Positions 24,111 to 38,100 of a DNA stretch of 64,000 nt are shown in pieces (the stretch's first letter is position 1; every line of letters begins with the position of its first letter). The position numbers were made by a program, and so were the translations under genes. The notes under the pieces were generated by a model. It searched no databases. It was not told where the DNA came from and was given only the letters and a program-made list of their open reading frames with translations. The stretch is from Glandiceps talaboti (lineage: Eukaryota > Hemichordata > Enteropneusta > Spengelidae), in contig NC_135568.1 of assembly GCF_964340395.1 (NCBI RefSeq), positions 606,001 through 670,000 of the forward strand, written 5' to 3'.

Positions 24111-24386
24111 GATGGAAGTCAATAAAATCATTGATGAATCGATAGTTTCACTAATATATCAACTATTATATTATACTAGTATATTGATGGCGCAAATCGA
24201 GAGATCTGATTGGTCTAGACATCGAACTAGTTAATGCACAGTTGGCACGCGTCCAAATTTTGATGTTCACTGTTCATCTAGAACTACAGTTGTAGTCCGT
24301 GCAGGGGTGGGGGTGCAAATGAAACCAGAAAATGTTGCGTCTTATCTTGTCTCCGATATTTTCAATATACTGGTATAATATAATAG

Positions 24387-24526
24387 CGATAAACCACCCC
24401 TGGGAATGGTATACCACTCGGTTTTGACCAGTGAACTCAATATATGCACTCGCTATCGCTCGTGCATATATTTCGTTCACTGGTCAAAACCTCTTGGTAT
24501 ACCATCCCCAGGGGTGGTTTATTGCG
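24387..24526. mobile_element. 140-bp near-perfect palindrome
   Basis: Two 64-base arms flank a 12-base loop (TCGCTATCGCTC). The arms start CGATAAACCACCCCTGG and meet at ATATATGCAC / GTGCATATAT; I count about seven mismatches. Would form a long hairpin; probably a foldback/MITE. Confidence 0.8.
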
Positions 24527-24622
24527 TAAATTGAGATTGTGATATAATTAGTTGTAGATTGGTTTATTGATTAATTTAATCATAAAATTAACACTGTACT
24601 GATAAATTGGATTGACCAATAA

Positions 24623-25515
24623 CAGCACAAGTTTTGATATTGTGTTTTCCTGCACTATGGTCAAAGTGTTTACAATCATTACTCCAGGCATGGACCTATA
24701 ACAGCACAAGTTTAGATATCGTGTTTTCCTGTACTATGGTCATAGTGCTTACAATCATTACTCCAGGCATGGACCTATAACAGCACAAGTTTTGATATTG
24801 TGTTTTCCTGCACTATGGTCATAGTGTTTACAATCATTACTCAAGGCATGGACCTATAACAGCACAAGTTTTGATATTGTGTTTTCCTGCGCTATGGTCA
24901 TAGTGCTTACAATCATTACTCAAGGCATGGACCTATAACAGCACAAGTTTTGATATTGTGTTTTCCTGCACTATGGTCATAGTGCTTACAATCATTACTC
25001 AAGGCATGGACCTATAACAGCACAAGTTTTGATATTGTGTTTTCCTGCACTATGGTCATAGTGCTTACAATCATTACTCCAGGCATGGACCTATAACAGC
25101 ACAAGTTTTGATATTGTGTTTTCCTGCACTGTGGTCATAGTGTTTACAATAATTACTCCAGGCATGGACCTATAACAGCACAAATTTTGATATTGTGTTT
25201 TCCTGCACTAATGGTCATAGTGTTTACAATCATTACTCCAGGCATGGACCTATAACAGTACAAGTTTTGATATTGTGTTTTCCTGCACTATGGTCATAGT
25301 GTTTACAATCATTACTCCAGGCATGGACCAATAACAGCATGAGTTTTGATATTGTTTTCCTGCACTATGGTCAAAGTGTTTACAATCATTACTCCAGGCA
25401 TGGACCTATAACAGCACAAGTTTTGATATTGTGTTTTCCTGCACTATGGTCAAAGTGTTTACAATCATTACTCCAGGCATGGACCTATAACAGCACAAGT
25501 TTTGACATGACTTAT
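24623..25515. repeat. 79-bp minisatellite, about eleven copies
   Basis: Unit: TGGACCTATAACAGCACAAG, TTTTGATATTGTGTTTTCCT, GCACTATGGTCATAGTGTTT, ACAATCATTACTCCAGGCA. Copies differ at few positions. Confidence 0.95.
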
Positions 25516-27289
25516 ATTTTGACTTATATTTTATGTATATTCCTAGAGGTAACATAAAACAGATTTAATTATTGGAATATGATAATTTATATGTGACATT
25601 GATTATGAATTTATGGGTTATGTTATTTGTACACTAGAAGATGATATCTTTTCATTTATATTGTTTTATGAATTTTTGAGGAATTTGGTTAAAAAATATT
25701 TTAAAAACTTTTTTGGAAATTTCAGAAATATTTTTGGCCAAAAATGCTATTTTTAATTGTATTTATTATTAGGTAGTTAGAGGTGACCCAGCTACAAAGA
25801 TGCCAATAACAGTTTAATTATTGAAATTGGCTAATCTTATATATATTAATTAATATAAATACAGCTATCTAAATTGATAGGTTGCTTAAGATTGAAATAG
25901 GAATAATTAAAAGTGGTTTTATTTGAAGTGTGTGGCCGGAATTGCGATGTGAACAAATGTTTGGAGTCAAGTGTCGGGTGTCATTTCATAGATTCATGCA
26001 TTGATGATAAATTATAGTAATGTCAAAAATTATAATAGTATGTTTTTTTACTGAATTTAATTAAATTCAATTAAATCTTTGATTTTTTATTGAAAAGACA
26101 CTAAATGTTTAATGAATGTTTATCGATACAGGGAGATTAAAAAGATCTCAAGGTTAATTTCCGTGAAAACAAATCCCAATATAAAATGATCACATGTATG
26201 TGATAATGATAAACCTATTATAGACTTTTAAAAATAATAATTGACTTCCTTTTTTATTTTGTGTGTTCCATCAGCTGTTATATTTCACAGACTCCTTAAC
26301 TGTTGTGTCTTAACGAGAGAGTAATCAACATGACAATGACCATCAATTTACTTGTGTAGCCAGACAGATATTGTGACTATTTGTCCTTGGAATGTCTGGC
26401 ACTCACTAGGAAAATAGAATTTTACCCAGTATGCCTTGCACAGTTGGCCCTGACCACAGCTTGTGATCAAGGAGAGACTGCCTGTAGGTAGGGCAGTCAA
26501 ACTGCTTCTTTGAGTATGACGTAAAATATAACATAGACACCAAAGACGTACGGAAATCTTTAATAATAGTGAACATGGTATGGTGTTCAAGGTTTGCCGA
26601 TTCTAATATAAAAATAATACAAAAATGTTATTTTAAGTTTGACAAAACAGGGTTAGATCAAAAAATGTACGTCATCAAGTATTATTTCCATCAAGTATTA
26701 TTTCCCAGGGTCAGTAAAAATGTGTAGACGTGGCCCTAAACCATTTATTTACGTTTTTGTTGAAATTGTGGTTTGGGTCAGTGACATGTTCAAAGCAAGT
26801 TCAACTGAATGTCATTCACCTTTACCTTGCCAATAGGAAAGAGTCACCTTTGTAAGTTTGGAGTTGTTGTTGTTGTTGAAGCTTGAGATTCACCTTTCAA
26901 AGTATGGTTTGCCGGTACCAAGGTGTCAGTCAAGGTGAAAGTGATTATATTTCATGTGGTATCCTAACAAAACCTGCACCATCCAATATTATAGATAAGC
27001 ATTCTCTCGCAAGAGTCAACCACATATCGCTGCTACATGTACCACCACCACCACCACCACCACCATATGTTCTGCTTTACCTGTTTTATGTAAATGAACC
27101 TCTCAGTAACTTTCATTATTGTGAATGACGTGAACTTAATCAGTGATATATTGATATGTACAGTTATTTTACTGTTTACTGTTTTACATGAACCAGTCAG
27201 TAACTTCCTCTATTGTGAACAGAATGAACGTAACCCATTACACAATGATATATACAATTTGGTGGTAGATAATTAATCCTGAAAGAGTT

Positions 27290-27368
27290 GTCTCCCCACC
27301 CTGTCTCCCCACCCCGTCTCCCCACCCTGTCTCCCCACCCCAGCTCCCCACCCCGTCTCCCCACCCCA
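27290..27368. repeat. 13-bp GC-rich array CTCCCCACCCCGT
   Basis: About six copies of TCTCCCCACCC[CT]G; strongly C-rich on + and G-rich on -, unlike its AT-rich surroundings. Confidence 0.9.
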
Positions 27369-28245
27369 TCACTGTATAGCATTCCTGTATAGTTGAACAT
27401 ATTATTGACTTTCTTTTTTGTGAATGGATCAGACATAATCCATGATGCATACAATCATGTAATGGTGAAAGCATGACAATAACAGAAGGATAACATATTC
27501 ACAAAGTACACAGATATTTCCTGATATAAGTGTTGGCACTCTGAAAGATATAGTTGTTGTTCCTGTATGCTTATATATATGTGGAGTAGTTAGTGAACCA
27601 ATGGCTGAACCTTTCACACTAAACACTGTGGCAGCTTGTATATACCATCAATATATTATCATATCCATGTATATTAACCGTTTATGAAATGAAGGATAGC
27701 ATTTTTATAAAGTACAAAGGTTTCTTGATGTACATGTTGGTACTGTGGTCACTAGTACATAACATCAATATATAATTATCATATTCTTGTATATAAACTG
27801 ATTGGAACAATTCTAGGAGAACAAGCCTGAACTAAATTCAGGTATATTGCCAGTGATAGATTATGGCACAGTTTATAATATTCTCAATATAAAGAAAGGA
27901 TGGTTTCCTTCAATTTTTCCTCATTGTTAAAAAAACTAAATTGCATATTATGATAGAAGATGATCATTGGAAACATGATACATGTGTTCCATATATCTTG
28001 CCTTGTATATAAACAAGAAGCGATTTCATACAATCAAAGCTGTTTTTTGAGTTTGTTTCCCTTGTCCAACCGACAATATATAAGCTCACTATTTGTCAAC
28101 TAAACTACACACATATTATCAGAAACAAACGTATGAAAAATAAAATCAAAAATCAAAAACAAAACAAATGTGTGAGAATGCTTTCTGTTGACAGTGCAAT
28201 AATTTAATGGCTTCTCTTTCATTCATCTAGTTCCTATATCACACT

Positions 28246-28570
28246 TTACAATTACTACCACCGTCTCCATTCATGTCTAGGGAAAGTCCTTATTCTAGCA
28301 CAGAAATGTGTGCTACCTCGACTGTGTTCATATATAAACACTATGACGTTATTGCATCCCAACATTATTTTAGTTTCAGACTGGAGAGGTGGAGATCAGT
28401 TAATGAGTAATTGTCTAAAGGAACTAACCAATTGCAACTGCCTGTCAATCTGTGATGGATTACTTCTGACATGCATTGTTTACATTTTGCCCAGCAGGGG
28501 TAGCACAGATTTCTGTGTTAGAGTAAGGACTTTCCCTGTATGTGAGTGGAGATGGCATTGATAGTAATCT
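28246..28570. mobile_element. Foldback element with ~68-base arms
   Basis: 28246-28312 (containing GGGAAAGTCCTTATTCTA) is inverted at 28500-28570 (containing TAGAGTAAGGACTTTCCC), around a ~190-base centre. The ORF spanning it is not supported. Confidence 0.7.
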
Positions 28571-28600
28571 TAAAATGTCATATACCGAACTAGACTGCTT

Positions 28601-28605
28601 TTCAT

Positions 28606-28648
<43 letters not shown>

Positions 28649-28705
28649 TTGCATTCCTTTTGTATCAGGGACTCACTAAGATTGTTAGGAGCAGCACTAA
28701 CAAAA
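28601..28705. repeat. TTTA microsatellite plus shared 3' flank, copy B
   Basis: (TTTA)n of about 50 bases followed by TTGCATTCCTTTTGTATCAG and GGAGCAGCACTAACAAAA. Confidence 0.6.
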
Positions 28706-29076
28706 TATTTTTAAAAAGATTTTGCATAGTGCTGGCTTATCTTGATATGTAAATATGTATTAAAAGTTTTTTTTTATTCATTTTCAACAATTTGTCCATA
28801 AAACATGTCTGTATGTATTCCAAGAGTACAATTGTAATATTTGAATTAAGTGTGATGGCTTAAAGTGAAAGGACAAAGAATATAAGTCAGTACAACTATT
28901 TTACTGTCAAATTTATACTGATCTCACAAATATATTTTTTCTCTCATAAAAGGGCTGATTGTAAAATGATAACTACGTATAATACAGCAATTATTATTGA
29001 CAAGACATGGTCTTCCTCCAGAATCACTTTAACAGATATTTTGAATCTAATTTGATATCTGCCAAAGCCAATAAGA

Positions 29077-29357
29077 AAAAATTGCTTCTGGTCAGGACTG
29101 GTTGTCTAAAATGGTGCGACAACGCTTTTTTTTTTCTTTTTTTTTTAAAATTCACAAGAAACCTGTCAGTCAACTATTTATGGCAATTACTGTTCTTTGT
29201 ATTTAGTACTTTAGAGCAAGTATGTATGTGGTCTTCACTAAAGTAGGGGGTTATTTTTGTATTTCCCCTCGGATGTGCAAACTGCATGGGCTGGACAAAC
29301 AAGAAAAAAAAGAGACCGACACGAGGGTGTGATGCGCGTGCTGACCAGAAACAATTC
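29077..29357. mobile_element. Family 5 element (AATTGTTTCTGGTCAG ends), short copy
   Basis: Ends AATTGCTTCTGGTCAGGA and GCTGACCAGAAACAATT are inverted repeats. The interior (TTTAGTACTTTAGAG, GTAGGGGGTTATTTTTGTA, GCATGGGCTGGACAAAC) matches, in reverse, the copy in the TR intron at 54494-54866. Confidence 0.7.
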
Positions 29358-30734
29358 TTTTTGTGTTTTTGGCCTAAAGCTTAGTATCAACTTTTTCTCT
29401 TGTCATTTCATGTTACAGTAATTAAATGGTGCTAGGAAATTTCAAGATTTTTTAGCCTTAGTTCTGGCCTCTGTAGCAGGCTGGATAATCAAGCAAAGAT
29501 TTTCTCCACACAGTTTGTGAACTCAGTGATTCAAAGTTAGTATTTTCATGGATACCATGCATGGCAGGTGATTGGTTGAATAAGTCACATGATGTCAAGT
29601 TCCCTTGCTCACCTAATTGATCAAGTATAGAATATGAACTTTGAACAAATAACCTTGAATGTCAACACATGATATTCTAATTTTATGCTGATTTTTTGTC
29701 ATGGTTATAATTCCAGAATAGCATGAAATACTGAGTTTAAATAACTGAGTTCACAGGCTGTGTAGAGAGAATGCCTACCTTGTTGACTACCCAGCTTGGT
29801 AAGGAATAATCAATCTTTTCTTCAGTAGCCTGGTACATATACATAATGAACCAACTAACAAAACAATGAATTAAAACATAAAGATGAGATGAATGAAAAA
29901 AATAGAATGATTGAAATTACAAATACTCAATTAATGTTAACAGTTTATGATAACTTGATTCAAATGTTTCAAAAAATCAGTTAGGAAAGGGAAATGACAC
30001 AAAGTGTCACAATATATACTATTAGTTTCTAGTCACTCACATAATTGACTGACGTCAACAGTTACAGTCGCTTAGTAAACCAACAATGGTGTTACTGTAC
30101 ATTTATATGGGGGGAGGGGTAAACTCGCTTGCATTTTCTCATCTTTTGGCAATGAGCAAAAGTAAAACGTCTAAGGATTTGCATTTCTACCATTAATTAT
30201 AACATTGAGTTGTTTCCCAGTTACTACTTTTGTATAAGCTTCCTTGTATGTTTTATTTTTCTTCTACACAGTCACTAATTAATCTTTGAAAATCTTGTTG
30301 ATGTATATCATCACATTCTTAACTATTTTTGACATAAAATGCAGTAGATTCACTTTGAAAATCTAAGATTTTTACCAAAGTGGGAAATATGTTTGCAGTG
30401 AGTGTAAATGACAAAATGTACCCGTCACATTAATATTGTCATAGATGATGGGTACTGTAAGGTAACTGTTAAAAAATCCATGTAATTTACAAATGCATGT
30501 TTTTACTGCATTTGGTCACTTTCAACGGTTTCTGAAAAAGCAAGTTAGCTAGATTTGCAAACTAGTCAGAAATGCATGTCATATTTGTGGTGAATTACTA
30601 CTATGGCTTGTAATTTGTAAATGGTGGTCGTCCAGCTACTGCACAAATAAACCATAGTATGGAGATCATGTCGGTAATGTTAGTGTTACTAGAATGGAGA
30701 CCCCTGAGGATGATATCCTCTACAAAGGACTTCA

Positions 30735-30905
30735 ATTTCTGTTGAGACTAGGATAAAAAAAGATGAAAACTAGGTTTCCATGTGAGTTATCACTGAGTAA
30801 GAGAAGGGGAACACCAAATTTTGGTGTATGACATGTATTTGCCATGTGCATCAGTTGAAGGTCTGTATAATTGGCTAAGTGGGCACATTCAATGCATATA
30901 CACAC
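30735..30905. repeat. Dispersed repeat shared with 8805-8960
   Basis: See shared motifs AACACCAAATTTTGGTG and AATTGGCTAAGTGGGCACA. Confidence 0.5.
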
Positions 30906-32070
30906 TGTTATCATGAATCAGATGAACAATTCATCGTACATGGTGGGTGACATGCCGTGTTGAAATTGCAATGATATAAGAACTTTTAATATAAATTCAC
31001 CTTGAAAATGAAGTCTGATATCTGCTGTAAGTGTCACGTGCATTTTATTAAAATTTATATTTTGATTAAGGTCTGTTCCTTTGTACAAAAAATGGCATAT
31101 TATTAAAGTAATTGTAAAGTGGTCAGAAAATGCAGTTTCTGGGGATCATGGTAGCAACGTTTTCATTCTGTGCAGAGGAGCAGAATATATTCATGTCAGG
31201 GTTTTTTTGGCGTAGACAGGATACTGACATTTCTGTGAAAATATAGCAATGGAGACCAACAGGCACAGAATTTGATTGGTTGATTTTTGTCTGTGGACTC
31301 TAATGTAGATGCCACGTATTTCAATATGATTCACTCTTCATTTAGCATATTTTAATGGTGGTACAGTTATTCATATGTAGCATCTTATTTTGTCATACTA
31401 GTGACAGGATTTGCAAATCAGTTTGTGGTCAATGTATTGTCCCTAATTTAGTATATAGACAATAGATAGTGGAGGACCTAGCAGTCCATGTCTTTATTGT
31501 GTATGCAAACAACCCTTTGTATCAGTGACCTACCACTGCATCATTATCATGGTGGTTACGTAACACTTAGAATGACCTGAAAGAGTACACATGCGTGGGG
31601 CACGTTCCATTATGTCTTAAAGGGGAGAATTAGTAGTAGATGCTCATGGACACCAACAGCTTCTTTTTGAAAGGTCGTTGCTTTTTACTCAAAAATGTGA
31701 AAATTAAAAGTAGAAGTGGCTCAGGTTTAGTTTTTGTGCTTAAAAGAAAGTAGAATTACAGACACTTTGTTGAAATGTACTAAAATATGTAAAACTGTCC
31801 CTCTGTGTGGAAGTCTCCCCCCTTTCTTGAAAAAGTGGCCAATATGCAGATTCTTTTGATGTGAATAATGCATTTCAAGGCTGTGGAGACTATTTTTACC
31901 AGCCCTTTGGATTGCTTATGATTATGCAGATTAACTCATGAGGGTCTCATCACAAGGCTGTGTGCTGGAAGTGACCAGCTAGTCATCAGGCAAACTCAAC
32001 GCATAGAACAGACCAACAATCTTTGAACCACTATTTCTTCATCAACACGGGTTTCCTCGGTTTTCCAATC

Positions 32071-32116
32071 ATGAATTTGATACCGGGGACTTTTAGAAGT
32101 ACACAGGGACGTAAAG
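32071..32116 (+). CDS. thr: TR coding exon 1 (predicted start of the A/B domain)
   Basis: The ATG opens [15 protein letters not shown] followed by one leftover base and a GTAGGG donor. The leftover G joins the AC that starts exon 2 to make GAC (Asp), keeping the frame open. An in-frame TGA at 31972-31974 precedes the ATG, and no other in-frame ATG lies between. The 5' edge of the exon (UTR or acceptor) cannot be set from sequence. This is inference from splice consensus and phase; RNA evidence would be decisive. Confidence 0.5.
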
Positions 32117-35100
32117 GTAGGGAAGGTGTACATTGTTTTTTGGCATTATCTGCCTTTCTATCCTCTGTTCACCTCTTTTGTCCTTAGGCTTAGTTCAGAC
32201 ATCCATGGTTTAGAGAGGGGTGGTGTACGTCTCTTCTTGGTATGGCATTCTGTTGGTAGTGGCTTCCATCAAACAGACGCTACACAACAGTCACCTCTCC
32301 ACACTATTTGAAAACTCATTCAGCTTTTAATCTAACAGGGCAAACACTGGTCTCATATTTTTTAGTTTTTCTCCCACTTTTGAGACGAACTTACGGGGCT
32401 GTCTTTCTGAAGGCTAAGTCATGTTTGTTTTCTATAATGTCTGAGTGAAAGGCACTCGGTTTCGTTTGCGGAGTTCAAAGTCTGTGTGGTCAGTAACCTA
32501 AAAGCAGACTAGGGTAGTATGTCAGTGGAACAGATGCTGTTTTTGTGTTATTATTGTGTTGAATATTAGTCCAGGCATGATGGGCTTCTAGTATAGTGAT
32601 ATAATTAACAGATATAGTTAATATGCAAATGACATGTGACCTCAGCACCAGTGATGTTTTAATTGTCCTTAATTGTTCTACTTCCTATTGTTTTGATGGC
32701 AACTTAATTCACATTTTTTCTGACTTTTAACTCAATTTTCGGAGGAAGTAGGATTGTCCACATGGCACTAGTAAAAAGGGGAAGACTTTTTAAGTGTGGT
32801 GTGGTGGCCGTTACACAGTATTGGGTTACATGAATTGGTACTTGCTATGTCTGGTTACATCATATCTTCTAGACAAGGGAGGGGGTCTGAATGCCAAACA
32901 TGTATCTAGTTACAAACTCTGCCCTTTTTACTACTCCTAGTAATATGTTAGTCAACTCCTCTCAAAGTATTATGAAAACCTTTTAACATGAGAAAAGTTA
33001 ATTTTTTTGTAGAGTTTCTACTTCTAATATGATGATATGTGGATTTATGGTGGTTGTCATGAGACAGACCTCCCAAAGCAAGGAAGTATAACAGTGTGTG
33101 ATTTCAGGATACTTTGTTTACTGTTGATGTTTTTTTCAGTTGTGACTGTAGATAAATATTCTATTGTATGATTTTTAATGTTTTTTTCATTCATGTAAAC
33201 CTGTTATTGGTTAATATGTACAAACTGGATTTTTAATGAGGTCTGCATGAAATCCATGCTGTCCTCTGAAAATAAAATGTTCTGTGATGATCATGGCTTT
33301 TGAGTGATTTTCCAAATTTATACCTTACTCACAACTTTACCATCATGTGTTCCTTGTTCTCATATCAAGTTGTTAAACCTTTACTAAATATAATGCATAG
33401 AAGTGAAGAACCTCACATTACAAGTAAATCAACAAAGAGTCAAGTAAAATATATTGGTACTTTTTAAAGATTCTGAAATTATATAGTTGAATTAGGTAAG
33501 CAGTAAATACTTGTATAATAATAATGGAGTCCTCATTGGATTTATTTACAAAAGCATTCATTAGTTTCCTTGTTTATGAACAAGATATGAAATCATGATC
33601 ATAGCAAACATTTCAAAGAAAACAGCTTTCTAGACAATTGCGTAGTAAATATACCATACTGGTCATGTCACAATCAAAATATGAATTTATTTCCGAAGAC
33701 CTTTACAGTTAGAAATGACAGACGATTCTTATTATATTTTGTTGAGGAAATGATTTTCCTGTAAGTTTTAATAGGAATGAATCATGAAGTTGTGTTTTTA
33801 CAGGAAATAGGTGAGGTTTGACCTTACTATTTCAACAAAAGACATAGGTTTTAGCTGAGACAATAGCAATGCAAATTGACTTAATTACTTCTTTTGTTTG
33901 TATAGACACCTCATTTACATATGTTTTAATTACTATAAAATCAAACAAGTGATGAACTATGTGATGTGGGGTCAACCCAGGCTTGGTTAGTCTTATGAAT
34001 AATACATGTGGGTGGAATCTCTGGCCATGACCCAACAGTATGTTCATTATATGTATTTGTTCATGTGGACCAACCAGAGTTTGAAATTCCAAACTCAGTC
34101 TGAGGTTGTCTAATCACTGGACTGTAATGTGATGTAATAGATAGCTAAGAGAAAGATCAGAATTCAATGATGTTTAATTTACCCAGCGTGAAGATTAACG
34201 TTGTGTAGGATGTCTGTCTTTTGCTTTCATAACTGGTCATGTCATCCTGTTCAGATGGACAATAGTAGTTACAATATGGACTAGCCAAAAGACTTGGCTA
34301 TCTGGTTAACGCACACGAATGCTATTGCCATGCTGGGATAGCCAAGTTCCTTTATAGCTAAATGTGGACAGGCAGGCAGTTTAAATAATTTACATCTGTT
34401 TGTACATAAAACTCCTCACTCTACTAGTGGGTATCTGTACATAAAAAACTACAAGTTGGGAAAATACTTATTATCTTTACAAGGTGGACTGGTATCTCAG
34501 ACTTTGCTATCTGACTCAACATATGAATGACATATCCAAATCTCTCGGGTAATCATGGAAAGGTCGACATTTTTAGCCACAAATAATCACATATGACTAT
34601 TCATAAATTAAAAAGACCAGTCTGTTTTGTTGTATTTGATGACTATTGTTAGATTAGAACCACCGAAAAGAATTAATCATAAAATGTTACTGGTATGTTT
34701 GGATGAGTTGGTTCGCTGAGAAGCGTGGACTCTGACCATTTGTTATAAAAATAATCTGTATGTCTACACGCATTTTCAATGAACCACATTAAAATATGAA
34801 ATTAAATTTAATAGTACCAGTTTCTAGTCTGTACTTTATCTATTTTTTCCCGTTGGAGTTTGATAAGTTGACATTAGATGTGTTTTATTTGTGATATTCA
34901 AACAGTTTTACTTTCATTAATTTAAGGTGATAAGTGTTAACAATAATATAGCCTAGTTTCAGCAGTGTTAGCCTGGAACCAATACAAATGATGTTTTGAT
35001 TTAGGGAAGTCAAAAGTCAGAATCCCCATTTGCCTCAATTCTAGGCTACAACAGTGTTGAGTGTAGCTGAAATTAACCATTACCGCATGAAGTATCTACT

Positions 35101-38100
35101 ATCTAGGCTCATTTGGTATATTTTCCTTAGATTACTACAATAGCTCAGCTGTGGCACATGGCTAACATTTGCCAAGAGACTTGTCTGGGTGTTATTATAT
35201 CTCATGAAGCTCTCTCTACACACAGAGACTTGTCTTGGTGTTACTATCTCAAGAAGCTCTCTACACACAGAGACTTGTCTTGATGTAGTCTCCTTGCCAG
35301 ACTTTGTGACCATCGTCTCTCAGTCTACATTTGAGCATGCGCAGTGGCGAAGCCACAAGAAGTGAGTGACTTGTCACAAAGTCCAAGTCGCTCACTTGTA
35401 GGTGTGGAGAGCTTCTTTGAGATGGTAACACCACATGCACCAAGACAAGTCTCAGGGCCAGGTGTGATAAATATGATATCGGCCATTACTTTTTCTTGAA
35501 AATATGGTATACAGTATGAAGTTATCTTCTTTACATAATGACGTACACATATGATGTAGGATTGGACTGTAAAGGTAAACTGATACGTCATTGTAAAGAA
35601 CCAATGAGATGTGTCCAATTTTCATAATGTGACCCTGTCTGGCAGATTTATGACTTGTCAGCAATGATTTGTTGCATACGTATCAGATTTACTGTCCAAG
35701 TCATGGCCAAAGTGAGATGATATAAACAGCAATGCATCATGCTAACAACTTTTTTTTTTTTGGGGGGGGGGGGGGATTTACATGGCAGCCGAACCTTTGA
35801 TATTCAGAACCTTTGATATTCATTTGTGATGCTCACACACAAAAAATCTCACATGATTTGATATTTATTTTGTATTGACTTATTTGAACAAAGATTGAAA
35901 TATATTCAAAAAAATTTCTTGCACACAGTATTTCGGTTGGTAGGTCTAGATGTGAGGGTTGGAATATGTGATTGGTTTTTCAACAATTTTTACAGTCATT
36001 TGACTTGACCTTAGACATAAAAATGTGGCCAATAGTTTGGTGACGATATGTTAAATTACATCTTACAAATTATATGTAGTAGTAGGTGTATAAACAAATT
36101 GTTTGGGGAAGATAACTTTTGAAATAAGAAAATGGTTGTTTTCTATATAAGCACATTGTCATAGTCAGTGGGGTTCAAGCAATTGCTGATCAACTACCCT
36201 ATAGCAAGTCGGGCTCAACAAATCAAAAGCCTGGATTTTGTGAGGTGATACAATCATATTGAAGTGTTATATAACCACTGTCATGCATTTGAATAGGTAC
36301 ATATACTCAGCTTGTTAACATCAAACTAAATTAGCTTGCGCAGGTGATGATGTGAAAATGTATACTTCAAAATCCCTATCAATAACTGTCATATAACAGT
36401 ACTTTAAGTTATTAGCAGGGGACTTCATATAAAGTCCTAATTATATTACTTTACTTGGAAAGCCAGTCCAGCCACAAGTGGGTGTGGATTTCATGTACAG
36501 ACAGACTGAGGTTGGAAGTCTGCAACACAGCAAACAGAAGCTGATTTTTTTAACTGCTTTTATCCAAGCATAGCCATGCTTTTGTTTCTTTTCAGAGAGC
36601 ACCTCTAGAAGTGGCATACCACCACTATAAAAAAGAACAAAAGTGGCATACCACCACTATAAAAAAGAACAAAAGAATGTGGATATTGATTGTTGCCTGG
36701 AATGAACTAGTGAAAGATAGACAAGAATGTGTACACAAGTACTTAGAATATTAATGAGTTTATACAAACAAACCGCTACCAATACTGTGTAGGGGTTACA
36801 GGTGTGGCAATATTAGTCACCTATACCCTAACCTTAACAATATTCACCCATAATTATTATTGTTACGTAATATAATGAAAGCAGTATTGATATTTCCGGT
36901 TTGTGGTTTCGGGTTCCTCAAAGAGGAAAAGGTGTGGATGATAACCCCTGTAACTTCCTGTCTACCACCCCTGTTTACACATTGTTGTTGGTATGTCCTC
37001 ATTTTAAAGGTAGGGCATTGACCTGGCAAGGTGATGTATGCAGATTTGCAAACACTGTCAAGTGTTGCTGATATGGTATTTGGTACTGTGCCATGCTGTT
37101 GTCAACCCTGCCTCATAAACATATGACAGTGTCATAGCTGATGTCACTCTACCTTGGTTGGCTAGTAACGCCTGATGAAAATGTATAAAAGAAATCTGGC
37201 CTTGTACAAGTTCACCTATACTGTACAGACATATATTTATGTCAGAAATAAGCCTTGTTATACATTTCCCATATGGTTACAAAGTTTGTTTTTGTTTTTT
37301 GAAAGGTTTGGTTAGTTCAGACGACAGTGAAGGACTCTGCTTGTAATTGATTAGTCTCTTCATGTCTTTCTGTTTGTATATTTTATGGCATTTACCTTGA
37401 TGGTTGAATGCTTGCTCACTTTGTAACATTTTTCAGGCCGACAGTAATCTTAACACATATCCATCATGCAATTGAATATTGACATGAGAAAATCTATTGC
37501 ATGTTTTACTTGATTGCTTTGGGGTTGTCTAAAGATGCTAACTAGTCTCTAGTGTTGTCCATGGTATTGAATCATCTCTTCACCCATCAGTCATGGATAG
37601 CACTAGACTAAAGATAGCTCTTGTGTGAGGGAAGAGGATTCTACTATTGTTGTTTGTAATTTTAAATATACCTTGTATATTGATGGGCGTGATAAAATAT
37701 AATAAGCGGATAGCACCAGACTAAAAGACACAAGTTTTATGTTCTGTTGGATGTACTATTGTAACGAGTAAAATGTTAAATACTAATAAGACTGGAGTCT
37801 GAAAAATACAGAAAAAAAAGTCCTTATAGATATCTTAAAATCCAGATGACTTTTTTCAAAAAGCTGATATTGTGGACAAAATTCCTTAGTCCATGTGTAT
37901 AGCCAAGTTTGAAATGGATACGGTAAAAGATGGGAACATCAGCTTATAGAATAAAAACTGTGAATTTTTTTTTGGACAATAACAATGTTTTGACTGCTTT
38001 GCTGTAATGTATATTAAGATAACACTAATGTGATGACCTGGGAATAAAACATGACCCTTTAAAGTCCACTGATAAGATAACACTAATGTGATGACCTGGG

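Larger units (their letters stand above)
18246..31970. other. Intergenic or 5' intronic, repeat-rich
   Basis: Besides the listed repeats I see no supported gene. A strong acceptor near 21461 (TTTTGTTTTACAG) opens two alternative frames for about 27-30 codons to stops; unsupported. Upstream untranslated TR exons could lie here. Confidence 0.5.

Noticed and set aside
23553-24131. 192-codon minus-strand ORF of Ile-His-Pro-Ser repeats
   Set aside because: It is a translation of the TGGA microsatellite; no splice or start context and no non-repeat part.
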